62,000 nt of DNA from Zygnema cylindricum (lineage: Eukaryota; Streptophyta; Zygnematophyceae; Zygnematales; Zygnemataceae), in assembly GCA_037447655.1 (NCBI GenBank), contig JBBHKE010002507.1, positions 1 through 62,000 on the forward strand, in the 5' to 3' direction. Position 1 is the stretch's first letter, and every line of letters starts with the position of its first letter. Positions 33,125 through 45,747 of the stretch are shown piece after piece. A program made the translations under genes and the position numbers. Below the pieces are notes generated by a model, which was not told where the DNA came from, did no database searches, and worked only from the letters and a program-made list of their open reading frames with translations.

Positions 33125-36100
33125 ATGACGAAGGCGGAGGATATGCCTGCAGTTTCTTCCGCCGTAGTTTCTTATGGCGAAGCAGCCTATTGGGATGAAA
33201 GATATAAACAGGAGGGGCTGCAAAGTTTTGATTGGTATCAGAGATACTCAGCTCTCGCGAATCTGTTTGACAAGTATATTCCAAAGAGAAGCAACGTATT
33301 GATGGTTGGCTGCGGGAATGCAGGTATTTCGCAGTTCATGTAGAATACTTGGCAGCTGAGTTTCTTTACAGTTATGTTTCTTTTACCAAAGTTGGAGGAG
33401 AATCATATTACTCACGTCTTTCCATTATGGTTATCGTTTTAATCCCCCCCCCTTTTTTTTTGTTTGAATGGTGTCATTTGGTTTGTAACATCTTTCTGCC
33501 TAGTGATGTCAAGTTCTTTCTTTTGCTCGGTTTAAGATTATGGTTAAATTCTGGGATTGATTAATAGTTCTTTTGACTCCGGTTTTGGTCAAGTTATTCT
33601 GACACTTTCTGATTGTGTATTGAAACACTTGCTGTGACATACCCTTTTTCCAGCCCTTTCTTCAGAGATGATACAAGATGGCTACAAAGACATTACCAAT
33701 GTCGACATATCTCCTGTGGTAATTGGGACAATGCGAGAGAAGTACAAGACCTTAACTGAATGCACCTGTATCCTTAATCTGTCTAGGATCCTTAAGATAT
33801 TGGCTTTCTAGCAGACCTTTGTTTTGAGTCAGTTTTATCTTCGTGTTAATCCCTTTTCAAGAATCCTTCAAGCTACAGAAGGCATCTGGAAGGTTGCGGA
33901 AATACTGTACTTTTTCAAGGCTCTTTGTGGTGATTTTGTCTGACTTTTTCTAGTAAGGTTGATGTCTGAATGGCTATTTGAGCTTGCAAATCGAAGAAAG
34001 AAGTGGTTGTTGCAAAAGACTCAATTCTTAACTTTGGTGATTTACGGGAGCCCATTGGAAAATTTGGCTGCTAGTTGTAGTTTTTTTTCTTTTAAGTCAA
34101 ATCTTATGTGTATCATTTCAGTCGAAATGCTCTTATTGGAATATGGACTTGGAGCCTTGACAACAACCAGGGGAGGTTATGGATGTGCGATCGTTGAAGT
34201 TTGATAATAGTTCATTCGACGCCGTGGTTGACAAAGGTACGTCCTTTGGCATTGTCTTCCAATATTGTGCAGCTTTGAAATTCTTTTTTATCACTTTACG
34301 TGATGAATTGCTCTTTTGGCCAACCCCTTTTTTCTTTTTGTTCAAGTCTAGAACGTTTAGTAAAGCCCGTTACTCTCAGATTAGGTTGTCTGCCTATGTT
34401 ATAAAACAGGCAAGATTATGCTTCTGTATTCAAGAAAAATTAGCCAGACCAGTTTGCTCATGCTGTGTTTGAAAGTAGTTCAACAAATAACTATCATCCT
34501 TTACGCCATTTCAAGTGTAGTTCATTCATTGACATAGTATCGTGACCTCAATTTTAGTGAGATATTTGACCATGTCTGAGCTCTGCTGTTGGGCAGAATG
34601 CGCAGGTGGTCCCGAGCTTTCTATTTAAACATTTCCTAAGAGATGTTAAGGCTTGTTAGTGTTTCATAGAACGGTTTAGCATTTCTTAAGGATTCAACGC
34701 TTACCCCCGTTTTTCTTTTTTATATAGATTGTGTTGACAGTTGCCAACGAGTGTTGACTCGTTAATGTACCAATTTATTTGCGAATTTGTTTTGTGAAAA
34801 TACATGAATTTTCAGCCAGTGGTTGAATCACAAAAATTTTGGTTTGTTCTCTGAGACACAAACATTTATATTTGAAAGGTTAATATTCCCCTTTTATGGT
34901 AAAAGCATGATTGCCAATTTGTGAATTTCTTTTTTTTTGTTTGAAATTATTGCAACTCTCATTGCAGTCCTATTAAGCACTGCCTTTCTTCCTTATAAAG
35001 TTAAAGAAGTGATTCTTAGTCAATTGTTCAAAGTTCATCAGTTTTAGCTTGACCAGCTTGGTACCATGATTCTTTATGTTACAATGTTTTCGCTTGGAAA
35101 AGTGGATCTTGTTTGGTTAAGCATTGGAAATCAAAATGCTCATCCTGTTTAATTGCGCTGTCAAAACCCCGTAAGTTTTTCTGATTAAAAAGCTATTTTT
35201 GATTCATTTGAATGTTTACTTTGCAGGAACATTGGACTCCCTTATGGTACGGCTTGGCCTGTTTATACTCTTCGGGCTGCAGTAACACGGTAGATGGTGG
35301 CCAATCATTCTGTTGAATTTTTAAGCAAGCCTGGAGATAATATGTTGAGCATAGATCAAAAGTGCAAAAACGCGTGCAAACGCTGTATCTGGTTTCACTG
35401 TATTATACGCATATTATACTCGAAAAACATGTAGGCATTTAATACGGGATTACTAGATATAGCACTTGCATGTGTTGGCACTTTCGATCTATGGTATTGA
35501 GCATGAGTTCCACACAATATCATGAAGGGAAAGTGATCATGAGAATGCTGTCTGAAATTAAACTCCCAGTTGCCTAGGTTTTCATGTTAGCATAATTTCA
35601 GCAAGAAAAACAAGTTGCTCTTTAGCCTAAGTACGTGCAGGATTGCATAGATGAAACTGATTAGTTGAGGATAGTATTTTGTAATTTTGGAACAGGTGGG
35701 CTTTGCAAGGTTGGGTTCTTGTTCTGCTTTCATGGTGTGTTTTTGTCAAAGCATGCTCAGCTTTCCTTATCATTGAAGGACACTCTGTTCTCCTGTTTGA
35801 TGCTGTCCAGTGCGGGGATGATGCTACTGTAAACGCAAGGAAAATGTTGACAGAAGTCAGCAGGTAAGTTCTTTTTGTTATTATTATTATTGTTTCTCGA
35901 TTGACAAGAGAATGCAGGATAAACTGACCAATCTGGGCTTCTGCATCCTCGTATTCAGTTCAAGTTGCAAATCTGTACCAAGCAAATGTAGATATGCATG
36001 TCTATGTCCATGCCTGTGTTCTTTGGACAAATCATCCTCTATTTATGCGTTTGCTGCTAGGAACTTTCGAATACTTTGACTCATATGATTGGCAGTACTC

Positions 36101-39100
36101 TCTTTTGCAATGTCAGAAAAAAATGAGTATCTGGGTTCTCAGACATGCAAATACCAGAACATTTTACCTGTTTTGAAGTTGATTTTTTTGTTTCATAATC
36201 ATCTTTGCCAGTGTGTGGGAGTTTGAGTCCATTGGGAAGTCCTTCAAATGTGTATAATATTTGTCGAAACTTGTGGATATTCTCTTACTCATCCTGGATT
36301 GGCTCATTATGATATGTCTGCAGAGTCCTACGACCCGAAGGAATATACATGCTGGTAAGTGACATGTTGCGCCTTGCTGTAAATGAAGGTGATAGTTGAA
36401 GCTGATGCATAATGAAGTAGTGTGAACTGAAAAATGCCAGGATTGCTTAGAAATATGTAATCGTCACAAGTCAGTGTGTGTGTGAACCTTGCTAGTGTAA
36501 AGCTGAATTTGGGAACCCTGACCTGGCAATTAACTTGAAATGCATTTTATGTGTGAAGATTACTTATGGTGACCCTCGCTTAAGAATGATGCATTTGGAA
36601 CGCCCGCTATTCAACTGGAGCATCTCTCTGCATTGCATCCGTGAGTTTTCTCTCTGAGTGCTGCATGATTTAAGAGTAGGAACTTAAGCGTCCAACCTCT
36701 GTAATCCTTTGCAAAGGATTGTGGCAAAAACATTGGTCTTCGAAACTGTACAGTTTTGCTGACCATTTACATGTCATTTATTAGAGATTCACATGCTTGA
36801 CTTCTGCCTAGCTTGTCGTTTACATTAATTTGCAAATTTTGTTTTATGGAGAAAGGTAGCTGGTTTACCTTATCAACTTTCTCATAGGTTTTAGTGTTTA
36901 ACCTTTGCAGCTCAGTTTGAAAATGAGGAGTTAAGTTTGGTTTCCGAATTGATTTGATTCTGTGTTTAGATCCTTGGGTTCAGTTCAGTGTTCAAGCGGT
37001 TCAAAATCTGGATCCCCATACAAAATATGGAATGTGCTGTTTGATTGTTTTTCATTGTATCCGTTTTTTATAAACATAATTTTTTGTCTTACTTGCACTC
37101 AACCCCTAGAAACCTGAGGAATTAGAAAATGACTTTTGATCTGCCTTTTTGTGATCAGGCAGAATAGGTTTGGGTGCAAAAGTTGAAAGAACGTTTGTAC
37201 ATTTCACTTAAACAGTCTACCTTGCCCAGTTGAAAATTAAACAGTTTGCCTTGCCCAGTTGAAAATTATTTTCATCTTTTAAACATCTCAGCTGAAAATT
37301 CATGTGATTTGGACACATTGAAGTAAATTATGAGTGAATTCTTTTTCGAAGGTTAGTTCACGCGGATATGAACATGTCACGGAAATATATGCTATCCAAC
37401 TATTAGAAAAAAACAACTGACAAGGAAAAATAGATCGCAGATGGCAACTTTCAGTAGAATGAGCTTTTTTGTTGACGGGGATGAAAAAATACTGCTTGAG
37501 ATGGCAATTTCTCAGGTTTAGAATCTATTTCACATCCAGCCAGCTAAATTAACTTTTTCTATTTCATATGCTAAAATCTGTTGCACTGTTATGGTCATTC
37601 ATTTTTTTTTTTTGCCCATTTAGCTGAATCTTATATTATGGTTTTCACCACTTAGCGAGTTTCGTTTTTTTTTTTTTTCTGCAAGTGCCCAAACACTGAG
37701 GTGGGGATTGTGCCATTTAAATCGGCTTTAGTGGCGAAGATGTCAATCCTGTTTTATTGCGGCGGACGAGAAGATGGCGTCCGCCAAGAAAACTTGAATC
37801 TCGTGAAAGTCGGGAACCGGAATCATATGAAAGTTGGCTTTTCCAATGGGCTGAAATTATAATCAAATATTTTCCGGCTATTTTGACTTGACAGCCTTTA
37901 AGTCTGTTGCTGCAGCTAATTGTTTGATTTCTGTAGAAATGAGACATTCCAGAGTTACAACTATAATAGTTAGATATTGCGTAGAAAGTAAGCTGGTTGG
38001 TTTAAGATCAGTTTGGCTCAGTTTGGACCAAAACCCCTTAGTGACTCCTTTGATCCCTGATAATTTTAGTGACACTTTTTCATAGCCAATTGGTGCCTGC
38101 AGTTTGTGGCAGTTTAATAGTGTAGAGTTTCATATCAGCCGCCTTTTTCTGACATTCGATAATCAGATTTTTGGGGTTGTGCATAACCGAAATCAGTCCA
38201 ATATCCATACCAAATTTCATGACGATCAAATGCGATAATGGTGCAGAAACAATAGGTAACAGGTAGCGAAAAGAGATTTTGGGAAGTACGCATTATGGAG
38301 TTGACAAACTTAATCAGCGAGATTTGACAAAATTGAAGCGTCTCGCAGCATCAAGGTCGCCGACTTTCCCTGCCCGTTGTCAGTTGTCATATGGTAGTAT
38401 TTGTAGTGTCTTTTCCACGCTACATCGTGAATCGCTTAAAATCATTAGTGCAAGGAAACAACTAGTTTATAAAAGCTCTTTTGGGTTCAAGGACCTAAAG
38501 CCAACAAAACTTTAACGCTACTTAACACTTACAACTCTAATTTATGCACATACTCTAATTTATGCACATATTCCCTTAGTGTAGACGCTATAGCCTGTGT
38601 TCACTTAGTAGACGTGTGAACATGTGAGAACAGGTTTGAGCGGTTTTCCCTCGTCTTTATTTCTATTTATCAAATCTGGGTGCGCTTTCCCATGTCGACG
38701 CCACTCGCTTTTCCGTGTTGACGCCGTTATTTTTTCACCTTTTTTTGCTTTTGTACGAAATAACGAGCCGTTTTTGTGTGGACTGGTTGTACATTACACA
38801 ATTTAACTACCTCTTGAATTAGAGTAATTGACATTAATTTATTCGTACCTATATTAGGGTAGAGGAAAAAGTAGTATTATTAATTATTTTTTAGGTTCAC
38901 CGTTCGTAATTTAGGGGCGCTGATATAGTGTTATTAACACGAATAGCGAATGACGATGTTATGATGCAAGATTGTGTCAGCTTGCCAAAGAGGCTTGTAT
39001 CAAACATTCAATCAATTCTATTTTTAGCACATTTGGATTCAGTTATGGGAAAGTCATTAGAAGTTTTTGTTGATCGCAGTATTGCTGATTGTCACTTTTC

Positions 39101-39401
39101 TATTCACGCAAGGGTTGTTTTAAGAGCATAATGGCAAGGACTGTTTACAAAGTTGTGGCTCATGGAGCATTTGTTTTTCATTTTTAGCTATGGCGCTGAC
39201 AAATCCTTCCCCAACATGCTTTGTGCAGCAAGGCCTCAGGTGACACGATTTTCAGAGGAGAGACAGAAGGAGCTGATTGATGAACCAGTGGAAGTCAGTG
39301 AAACCGGAAGGATGGCAGAGGACCTGCATTGGGATGATCCTGATATTCATTTTGTCTACATCTGTAGGAAGGTATGCCAGCCAGGCCAAATAGGATCTTG
39401 A
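33125..39401 (+). CDS. EEF1AKMT4/METTL13-type SAM-dependent methyltransferase, 8 exons, 245 aa
   Basis: Exons: 33125-33323, 33654-33767, 34171-34236, 35227-35246, 35811-35863, 36324-36354, 36559-36640 and 39229-39401. They total 738 nt in one frame with GT-AG introns. The N-terminus has the family block YGEAAYWDERY (about residues 17-27) and FDWYQRY. Motif I is VLMVGCGNA (58-66); NVDIS (82-86) holds the acidic residue expected to bind the SAM ribose. MDVRSLKF and FDAVVDKGTLDSL (108-132) are the family core, and ITYGDPR follows. The C-terminus DPDIHFVYICRK matches the end of the family domain. Relatives methylate lysine or the N-terminus of eEF1A in the cytosol; the substrate here is inferred only. 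The first ATG is used. Exon 4 is only 20 nt, exon 6 is 31 nt, and the last intron is 2.6 kb. Confidence 0.92.
38279..38515 (+). pseudogene. Possible hAT C-terminal remnant in methyltransferase intron 7
   Basis: An open stretch of 78 codons contains SICSVFSTLHRES followed by QLVYKSSF, which resembles the end of hAT dimerisation domains. The rest of such a gene was not found around it. It lies in the 2588-bp intron 36641-39228. The resemblance is weak and could be chance. Confidence 0.25.
38880..38962. mobile_element. MITE end fragment in methyltransferase intron 7
   Basis: GGGGCGCTGATATAGTGTTA followed by CACGAATAGCGAATGACGAT resembles the right end of the CACCGTGAATCGC family, with substitutions. 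The left end could not be placed. Confidence 0.35.
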
Positions 39402-39416
39402 AGGATGTAAGGTGAA

Positions 39417-39640
39417 GCACACTGTGAATCGCAATTAACGTTAATAACACAAAATCCGTCCCAGTTTTTTTCTGCCCTCTTGAACACAAAAAATCATTTT
39501 TAATGGTAATTGTTCTTTTCTTAACAAAGTATCTTTTTTCCCAATCATCCCTGTTTCAATTGGACCGGAAGTAGAATCATTAGCACTAAAACAGTCCTCA
39601 CCTTAATTACTTCTTATTGCAATTAGCAATTCACCGTATA
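39417..39640. mobile_element. Stowaway-like MITE just after the methyltransferase stop
   Basis: The ends CACTGTGAATCGCAATTAAC and GCAATTAGCAATTCACCG are inverted relatives. It starts about 16 bp after the stop codon, so it probably lies in the 3' UTR or supplies part of it. Non-coding. Confidence 0.65.
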
Positions 39641-40703
39641 GCGCAATGGTCTTTTGCATGAAGTGCAGGTTGTTGTTATTTGTAGTGCAGACATGTCAAG
39701 GATATAGGGAAATAATTGTGACTATGAGTTATTGTACTGTTACTGTACTGTTGATGTAGTGCTTCTTATGTCTAGTTTTAGAGAATTGTGGAATTCAACT
39801 TGTGCACCTTTGTCCTTGTCTGCAGAATCCCTAAACTTCTTTTGAGACCGGACAATAACCTATCTCCTACGCATTGATTACAACCAATCAGATTTGTCCA
39901 AGTTTAAGCATGTTAGCGAATGCATGTTATGCAATATCGCTACCACAAAATCATCGCAGTATAGCTTCAATCCGATGGAAAGACAGAATGAGGTGGACCC
40001 ATGAAAACTGTTGCTTAGGGAATGACACTTCATTATGTTCGTTTTCTTTTTTTATTTGCGCAACTGAAAGAGACTCAACGTGCAATTCTTATTATGGGAA
40101 TTTAGAGCTTCATGGGTTTCTTCCCAGGGTCGTGGCTCTGTCAACTTGTGTATATTTGTTTATCAAACTGAAGAGAAGAGTAAGCTGATGGAACTGCAGC
40201 ACAGGAGGAATCACTTTGGAGTATTTTAAGAATAGTTTTAGAGACATGTAGATTTTGTGTGTGATTTTTTACATGGATTCGAGTCACTCGCTACTCATGG
40301 GATCTTCATTTGGCATTTTGGCACTCTCAATGGAAAACCTATCTGACGAAGTTTGCACTTCGGAAACGTGGTTTTCCGTGTTTCAGTAATAATAGATATT
40401 GACCTGGTGACTGTGGTGTGATTTTTTTTTTCCAGGTGACGAGATGCTTGAGGCAATTGTGTTGTGGTACTTACATTTATTTGGTTTTTTTATTTTTTAT
40501 TTTAATTAATTAATTTATTTATTAATTATTTTTATATTATTATTAATATATGGGCCGACTTTATTAAAAAGCGCGATGGTAAACCATCTGAGTCCATAGG
40601 AACAAAAGGAAGTAGCATTGCTAAAACTGAAAAAACCACATGACTACGGAATAAACAAAGAGGAAAATCAAGGCAAAATTTAGGGTTATAAATAAAAATA
40701 TAA

Positions 40704-40785
<82 letters not shown>

Positions 40786-41797
40786 ACATATAAAATAACA
40801 ATAATAATAACCAATCAATATAATTAATAATAAAAAAAGGGTATTTAGGATTTTTTAGGGATTTATATATATATATAGGGTGGTGTTTAATAGTTGATTC
40901 TCTATATTATCTCCTCATCTCCTTAGGACACATTATCTCCTTCAATAGTGTATCCGGCCGTGATTCTCACACAATTTGTAAAAAAGTATTTCTACTCTAA
41001 TGGATTGTTTTTGCCGCTATGAAAAAACCACTTCCTATTAAAGTCAAAATGAGTGACCTACAGTACCCCTCCTCCTTGCACGAGAAATTATCTCATGTAT
41101 TATACTGGCGACGAAGTATTTGATTGGCTGATTGGTTCACTAACGACACCATTGCCACTGAAAATTATTGAAATACTACAGAAAAATGAGATATGCACAT
41201 AGAAAAAAAGTCTTCTTTACTGTTTCTTTGAAACTATTCACTCTCACCTTTCCTCCCATTCTCGCTCTCCCCTTCTCTCTCCCTATCCCTCTCCGCCTCT
41301 CTTTTTGCCTCCTCCCAAATTTCCCTTCAGCACTCCCAGAATGTAATCTTTTGAACTTCTCTCCGATCGAAAAACTCTTTCACTCTTTTGTTCTCGCACA
41401 ATTTTTTTCTCAGTTACTTATCCATCAAGCCTGGAAATAGTCCCTCTCCCTTTCTACTCCCTTGTACTCTCCATTCTCCCTGTGGTTCAGATTGCAGCTC
41501 GGAATTGCAGCTGGACCACTTCACTTTCTACTTTTTCACTTTTTGAAATCGTTAAGGTTCAAACTTTACTCTTGAATTTGAAATGTTTTACAGAAAGTAG
41601 TATATGAACGATTGTGGCATATGTGCGTACTATCGTAGTGATATTTCATATTTGTACTCCTACGTAGTATCGCAATACGTAATTTTATTTTGAACCGATG
41701 CAGAATTCATGTCGTATATTGACATTAAAATTCTAACACGACTACGATCGCACGAAATTTCTACCACGGTGTTAGAATTAATTTCCCGTGCGTGTGG
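39641..41797. other. Intergenic region, no gene seen
   Basis: This separates the methyltransferase from FKBP20-1. It holds a long TA dinucleotide run (about 40712-40781), AT-rich flanks and a C/T-rich patch near 41240-41470. No frame with coding features was found. Confidence 0.45.
40712..40781. repeat. (TA)n microsatellite, about 70 bp
   Basis: An uninterrupted alternating TA run. The flanks are also AT-rich. Length polymorphism is likely. The tyrosine/isoleucine frames it creates are not genes. Confidence 0.95.
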
Positions 41798-42000
41798 TAC
41801 ACCTTGAATCGTTATTAGCGTATAGAAATTATTAGTGTAAAGAAAAAATTAGCGTCATTCATTCTAATTTAGTGCGAGGAGACGTGGCTGTTTATGGTCT
41901 ACGTCCTTAAATAGTGTAATTTATTATATTTGAGGTATCAATGTCAAAATTTTGGGGTGCCGATATAGAGTACATAAGGCTAATAACGATTCACGGTGTA
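41798..42000. mobile_element. Stowaway-like MITE 219 bp upstream of FKBP20-1
   Basis: TA-flanked, with ends CACCTTGAATCGTTATTAGC and GCTAATAACGATTCACGGTG. It is collinear with the MITE at 30963-31164. Its position suggests that it occupies part of the FKBP20-1 promoter or 5' UTR. Confidence 0.85.
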
Positions 42001-42218
42001 CTGTACTTCGCATGTGTTTCGCACGTTTAAAGTTTAGGTTTACTTTTTCGCACACTAACCCTAAATCAGAGTTATATACTAAACAATTATGCCTTGATGG
42101 AAGTTGCAGATCCTTTTCGAGTTTCCTTTGGAGTTCAGAGTGTGCGGAATTTGCACATGGCTTGCCTTCTTCCTGAATTTGCCTGCTTGCCAACTGGCGT
42201 CCAATCTAGCTGTGACAG

Positions 42219-44420
42219 ATGGCTTCCAAAGAAATGGACTTGACAGGTGATGGAGGAGTAATCAAGAAAGTTTTACGGTCAGCGAAGGCCGATGGGCAAT
42301 CTCCGTCCGATACACATCCTTTCGCAGATGGTTGTTTTCTTTTACTTTTACTACTCGTAAATCTACTAGGCTTGTTTCTTGTGTTATTAAAGTTTGACAT
42401 CGTTTTTTTTCTCTTCAGAAGCAACTACTGTGGTTATTTGCAAAGTCTCGATAACAATTTCTGTTAAGATCCAGTGAATTGCTGGAAAAGAGCTTGGTTT
42501 ATGCAGAAAACTTCTCAAAGAGGCCCTTCCTGCATAAAGTGTTCTTTTAGGGCGTCTGATCAAAAATAACGCTTATTGATCAAGTCTTTTTGCGAATGCA
42601 CTACAACCAGAAACTTTTCATCTCTTGATAAGACGTTTCCCATTGTGAATACATAAAAATAAAAATTTACTGTGATAACCTTCATTCACAAAGGTTTTGT
42701 CGGGATGTGGATGATTCCAGTGCATTATGAAGGAAGGTTGCTGGATACGGAGGAAGTTTTTGACTCCTCACGTGAAGACAATGCCGTATTTACGTTTGAA
42801 GTTGGAAAAGGAAAGGTCATCCGAGCCTGGGACATTGGCGTGAAGACAATGAAGGTGAGAAGCAAGCCTAGCCGAAGAAAAAAACTCTTCAAAAATATAA
42901 TATGATATCTAGTACCTTACAATAAAACGGCATTTTAAAATAGAAAGAACAGGAAATAGATTAACATCTTGCATAAACATTATCGTGGAGGAACATGGTT
43001 TTTGTCTCTGTTAAAACAAGCTTAACACATTTTGCATTTTTGCCATCCCATTACAGAAAAGTACACTTTTTCGTGTTTTCCATTCGCAAAATATCTGGCA
43101 GCTTATATAATTTCAAATGATTTACAAAATCCAAATAGCAACGCAGGGCAGTCGTGAGGAGCTCCTGAGGTTCGTGAAGTAATATTGTTTTCCTTGCCGC
43201 TGCTGATAAAATGTTTTCTTTTTCATTTATATGCATAAGTGGGCTGGGCACCCACATGATTCAAAAAATACAATTTTCTTTGAACATGATTTCTATTTCA
43301 ATAGACATGACAATGTTGCCTGTGTTTCGTAAATGGCAGGTAGGAGAGCTTGCTCTCTTTACATGTCGTTCTGACTATGCATATGGTGAGGCAGGTTCTC
43401 CACCGGATATTCCTCCAGGGTACGGATTACCTTCTGGAAGGAATTTAATGAGAATTTTTCAAGTCCTTGGAAGTTTGTGTCGTTAACTTATTCATGGTTC
43501 ATCGCTTAGTGGACAAGAAATTTAGTTCAAATTGCTTTCTAGCTGAACAAAATAAAACGCGCTGCACATTAAGTTGGAATTTACACAATGTTGGTGAGAC
43601 ATTAAAAAATGTCCTGATATACACTTCTTTACCAATGGTGTTTGTATACAGGGCAACTTTGGTATTTGAGGTAGAACTGATGGCAGTAAAGCCTCCAAAA
43701 GGGACATCAGCCGAGGGCTTCACAGCAGACATAAGCCGTTTGGAGTAAGTGTCCGCCTGAAATAGCCCTTTGTGTGTTTTATGATAAGAAGGATTGCATG
43801 TATTTGTGGCAGGAATGGGAAAATAGCAATGAAGCCAGGTAATTTAATGTGTCAAATGTTGTCTACTGTGATATGGTTACCATTCTTACGGGCGTATTCC
43901 AGTAAAAGGTGCATTCAGCATTAGTTCATCCAATGCTAAGTAATTAAATTATTTTTAGATGTCAAAACGCAGCGAGACTTTTGACCATCGACTTATGTAT
44001 TTCTGAGGGACCTATAATACTAATTTTGGTGAAGATTGTAAGCCATCTTTTAGGACAGGTGTGAATTGATTCCTATTCAGATAAGAAGGTCATTTTCCGG
44101 TCTTCGATCAGCTCTATACCTGTTTGCTCACTGTTCTTGTGGGCGAGGAAAGGGGAGGAGGGAGAGGGAGAGACTAGATCGATATATCATTATGCAAAGC
44201 TGGTTCTGCCACTTGTTCTCATAAAGCTCAAAAGCTCAAATTGACGTCAGGTTTGTGTGTTATGTGATGTAGAGAGATGAGAAGAGAAAGAGAGCTCGCT
44301 GCGGTAAAGAAGGAAGAAGAGAAGAAGAAGAGGGAGGAGGCAAAAGCTGCTGCTTCTTCCAGACTCCAAGCAAAGCTGGACGCTAAAAAGGGCGGGGGTA
44401 AAAAACCTAAGGGAAAGTGA
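42219..44420 (+). CDS. FKBP20-1: FKBP20-1-type peptidyl-prolyl cis-trans isomerase, 5 exons, 188 aa
   Basis: Exons: 42219-42330, 42721-42854, 43340-43419, 43652-43744 and 44273-44420, 567 nt in one frame with GT-AG introns. Residues 1-120 are one FKBP domain starting [18 protein letters not shown]. Pocket residues equivalent to FKBP12 Tyr26, Phe36, Asp37, Phe46, Val55, Ile56, Trp59, Tyr82, Ile91 and Phe99 are present (Y40, F51, D52, F63, V70, I71, W74, Y97, I106, F114); His87 is Ser102. Residues 138-188 are a charged Lys/Glu/Ala helix ending in GGGKKPKGK, like the nuclear-type tail of plant FKBP20-1. The protein should catalyse prolyl isomerisation, probably in the nucleus. FKBP20-1 is known as a plant-lineage immunophilin. 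The start is the first ATG and gives the expected N-terminus. Confidence 0.93.
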
Positions 44421-45747
44421 CAATGTTGTCATACTTATGCTAGAGAATCTAAACTTATGTTAGAGATTCTAGCTGAATGTGGCCTAGACATATAGGCTGG
44501 AAACGTTGTGAAATCTATATCGTTTTTCCAATCCGTAAAGGAATTGTGAGAGGTACCGGTTCTATTGCCTTGTTGTTTGTCTCTCTCTAGCTTGCGGAAG
44601 GTGTGTTTGAAAATCATGCATATGCAGCTTCATGGTCAGCTCTAGTTCAGCATCACCGGAACATGATATTCGAGGGAAAACTTATCTAAACGTTTTTCTA
44701 TCATGTTTTAGCCGTGTGAAGCTTTGTGCTTTCATTAGGCTGATGTTTGTGAACTAAAAGTTGATTAATTAACTGTCGTACATGCAAGTTTGAGTTAACA
44801 TAAAAAATTTGTTGACTGGATTCTACAATATGTAACATATTTAGCAACATCAAATTTGTGCAAGATGATGGTACCAATTTTGACCATTTTTATCATCCGT
44901 GTTAAGGTGTTTTGAGTTTTGGGCACATTGAAAAAGTCTCACAACTGACAAAACTTACCATTTAGTTCTGTAAGGGTTTTATATTACCTTAAGGTTTCAG
45001 TCTAGTCATAAATGGGAACAGAGTCCATCAAAGCAATAAGAACACAAATGCTTAATTAACCTTTACTGGACCAAATCCAAAGAAAAAGAGGAATTTTTCA
45101 CTTCGAGAACACTCTTGAAACAATCGATGTGAGATATATCCTCCATTTGTAGATCCAGGGGTTTGTTGCAATGGACTGAGTGAGTAGATTAGAAACAGTG
45201 TATATCCCTGTTGGAGCGAAGCAATGTTGGTATTAATTGGTTGCACTATAGATCAGAAGATCGCTGATAACCAATCTGTAGCTTTTTTCGGTACATCGAC
45301 AAATTGGACGATAAGTAGGTACGTGAAAAATTATATATCCAGACAAGGGGTGTATTTGACGTGCGAAGAATGATGTGCGACAAAAAACATGAAAACCACC
45401 GGGTGAAAACTACGAGACGAGGGAGAGACCCAAGCAAGCTATTGACACATAGGCATTATCTACTCCTTGAAGTATCGAAAATGTCACTATTATATCACCA
45501 AGTAATTTACTGCATTATTTATTACAAAATGATTTGCTCATGAATTGGCTTTTCATTGAATTTAAGCAACTGTACAATTAAAACCCTTTTTAATTCCCTT
45601 TGCTATGTAGACACTTTTATTCACAGCTAAAATAAAACACATTCTACTTCCAACGGACACACACAGTCTAGACCCAACAAGGAGCCACTTTGCTGAATAG
45701 TACCACTTCGGATGACATCAGCAAAAGCCAAAGATCGTAGCTGAAGA
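44421..45747. other. Convergent 3' intergenic region
   Basis: FKBP20-1 and the DUF1997 gene end towards each other here. No gene, RNA or transposon was recognised. The 3' UTRs of both genes should lie in this stretch. Confidence 0.45.

Noticed and set aside
40532-40818. Tyr/Ile repeat proteins
   Set aside because: These are translations of the TA microsatellite.
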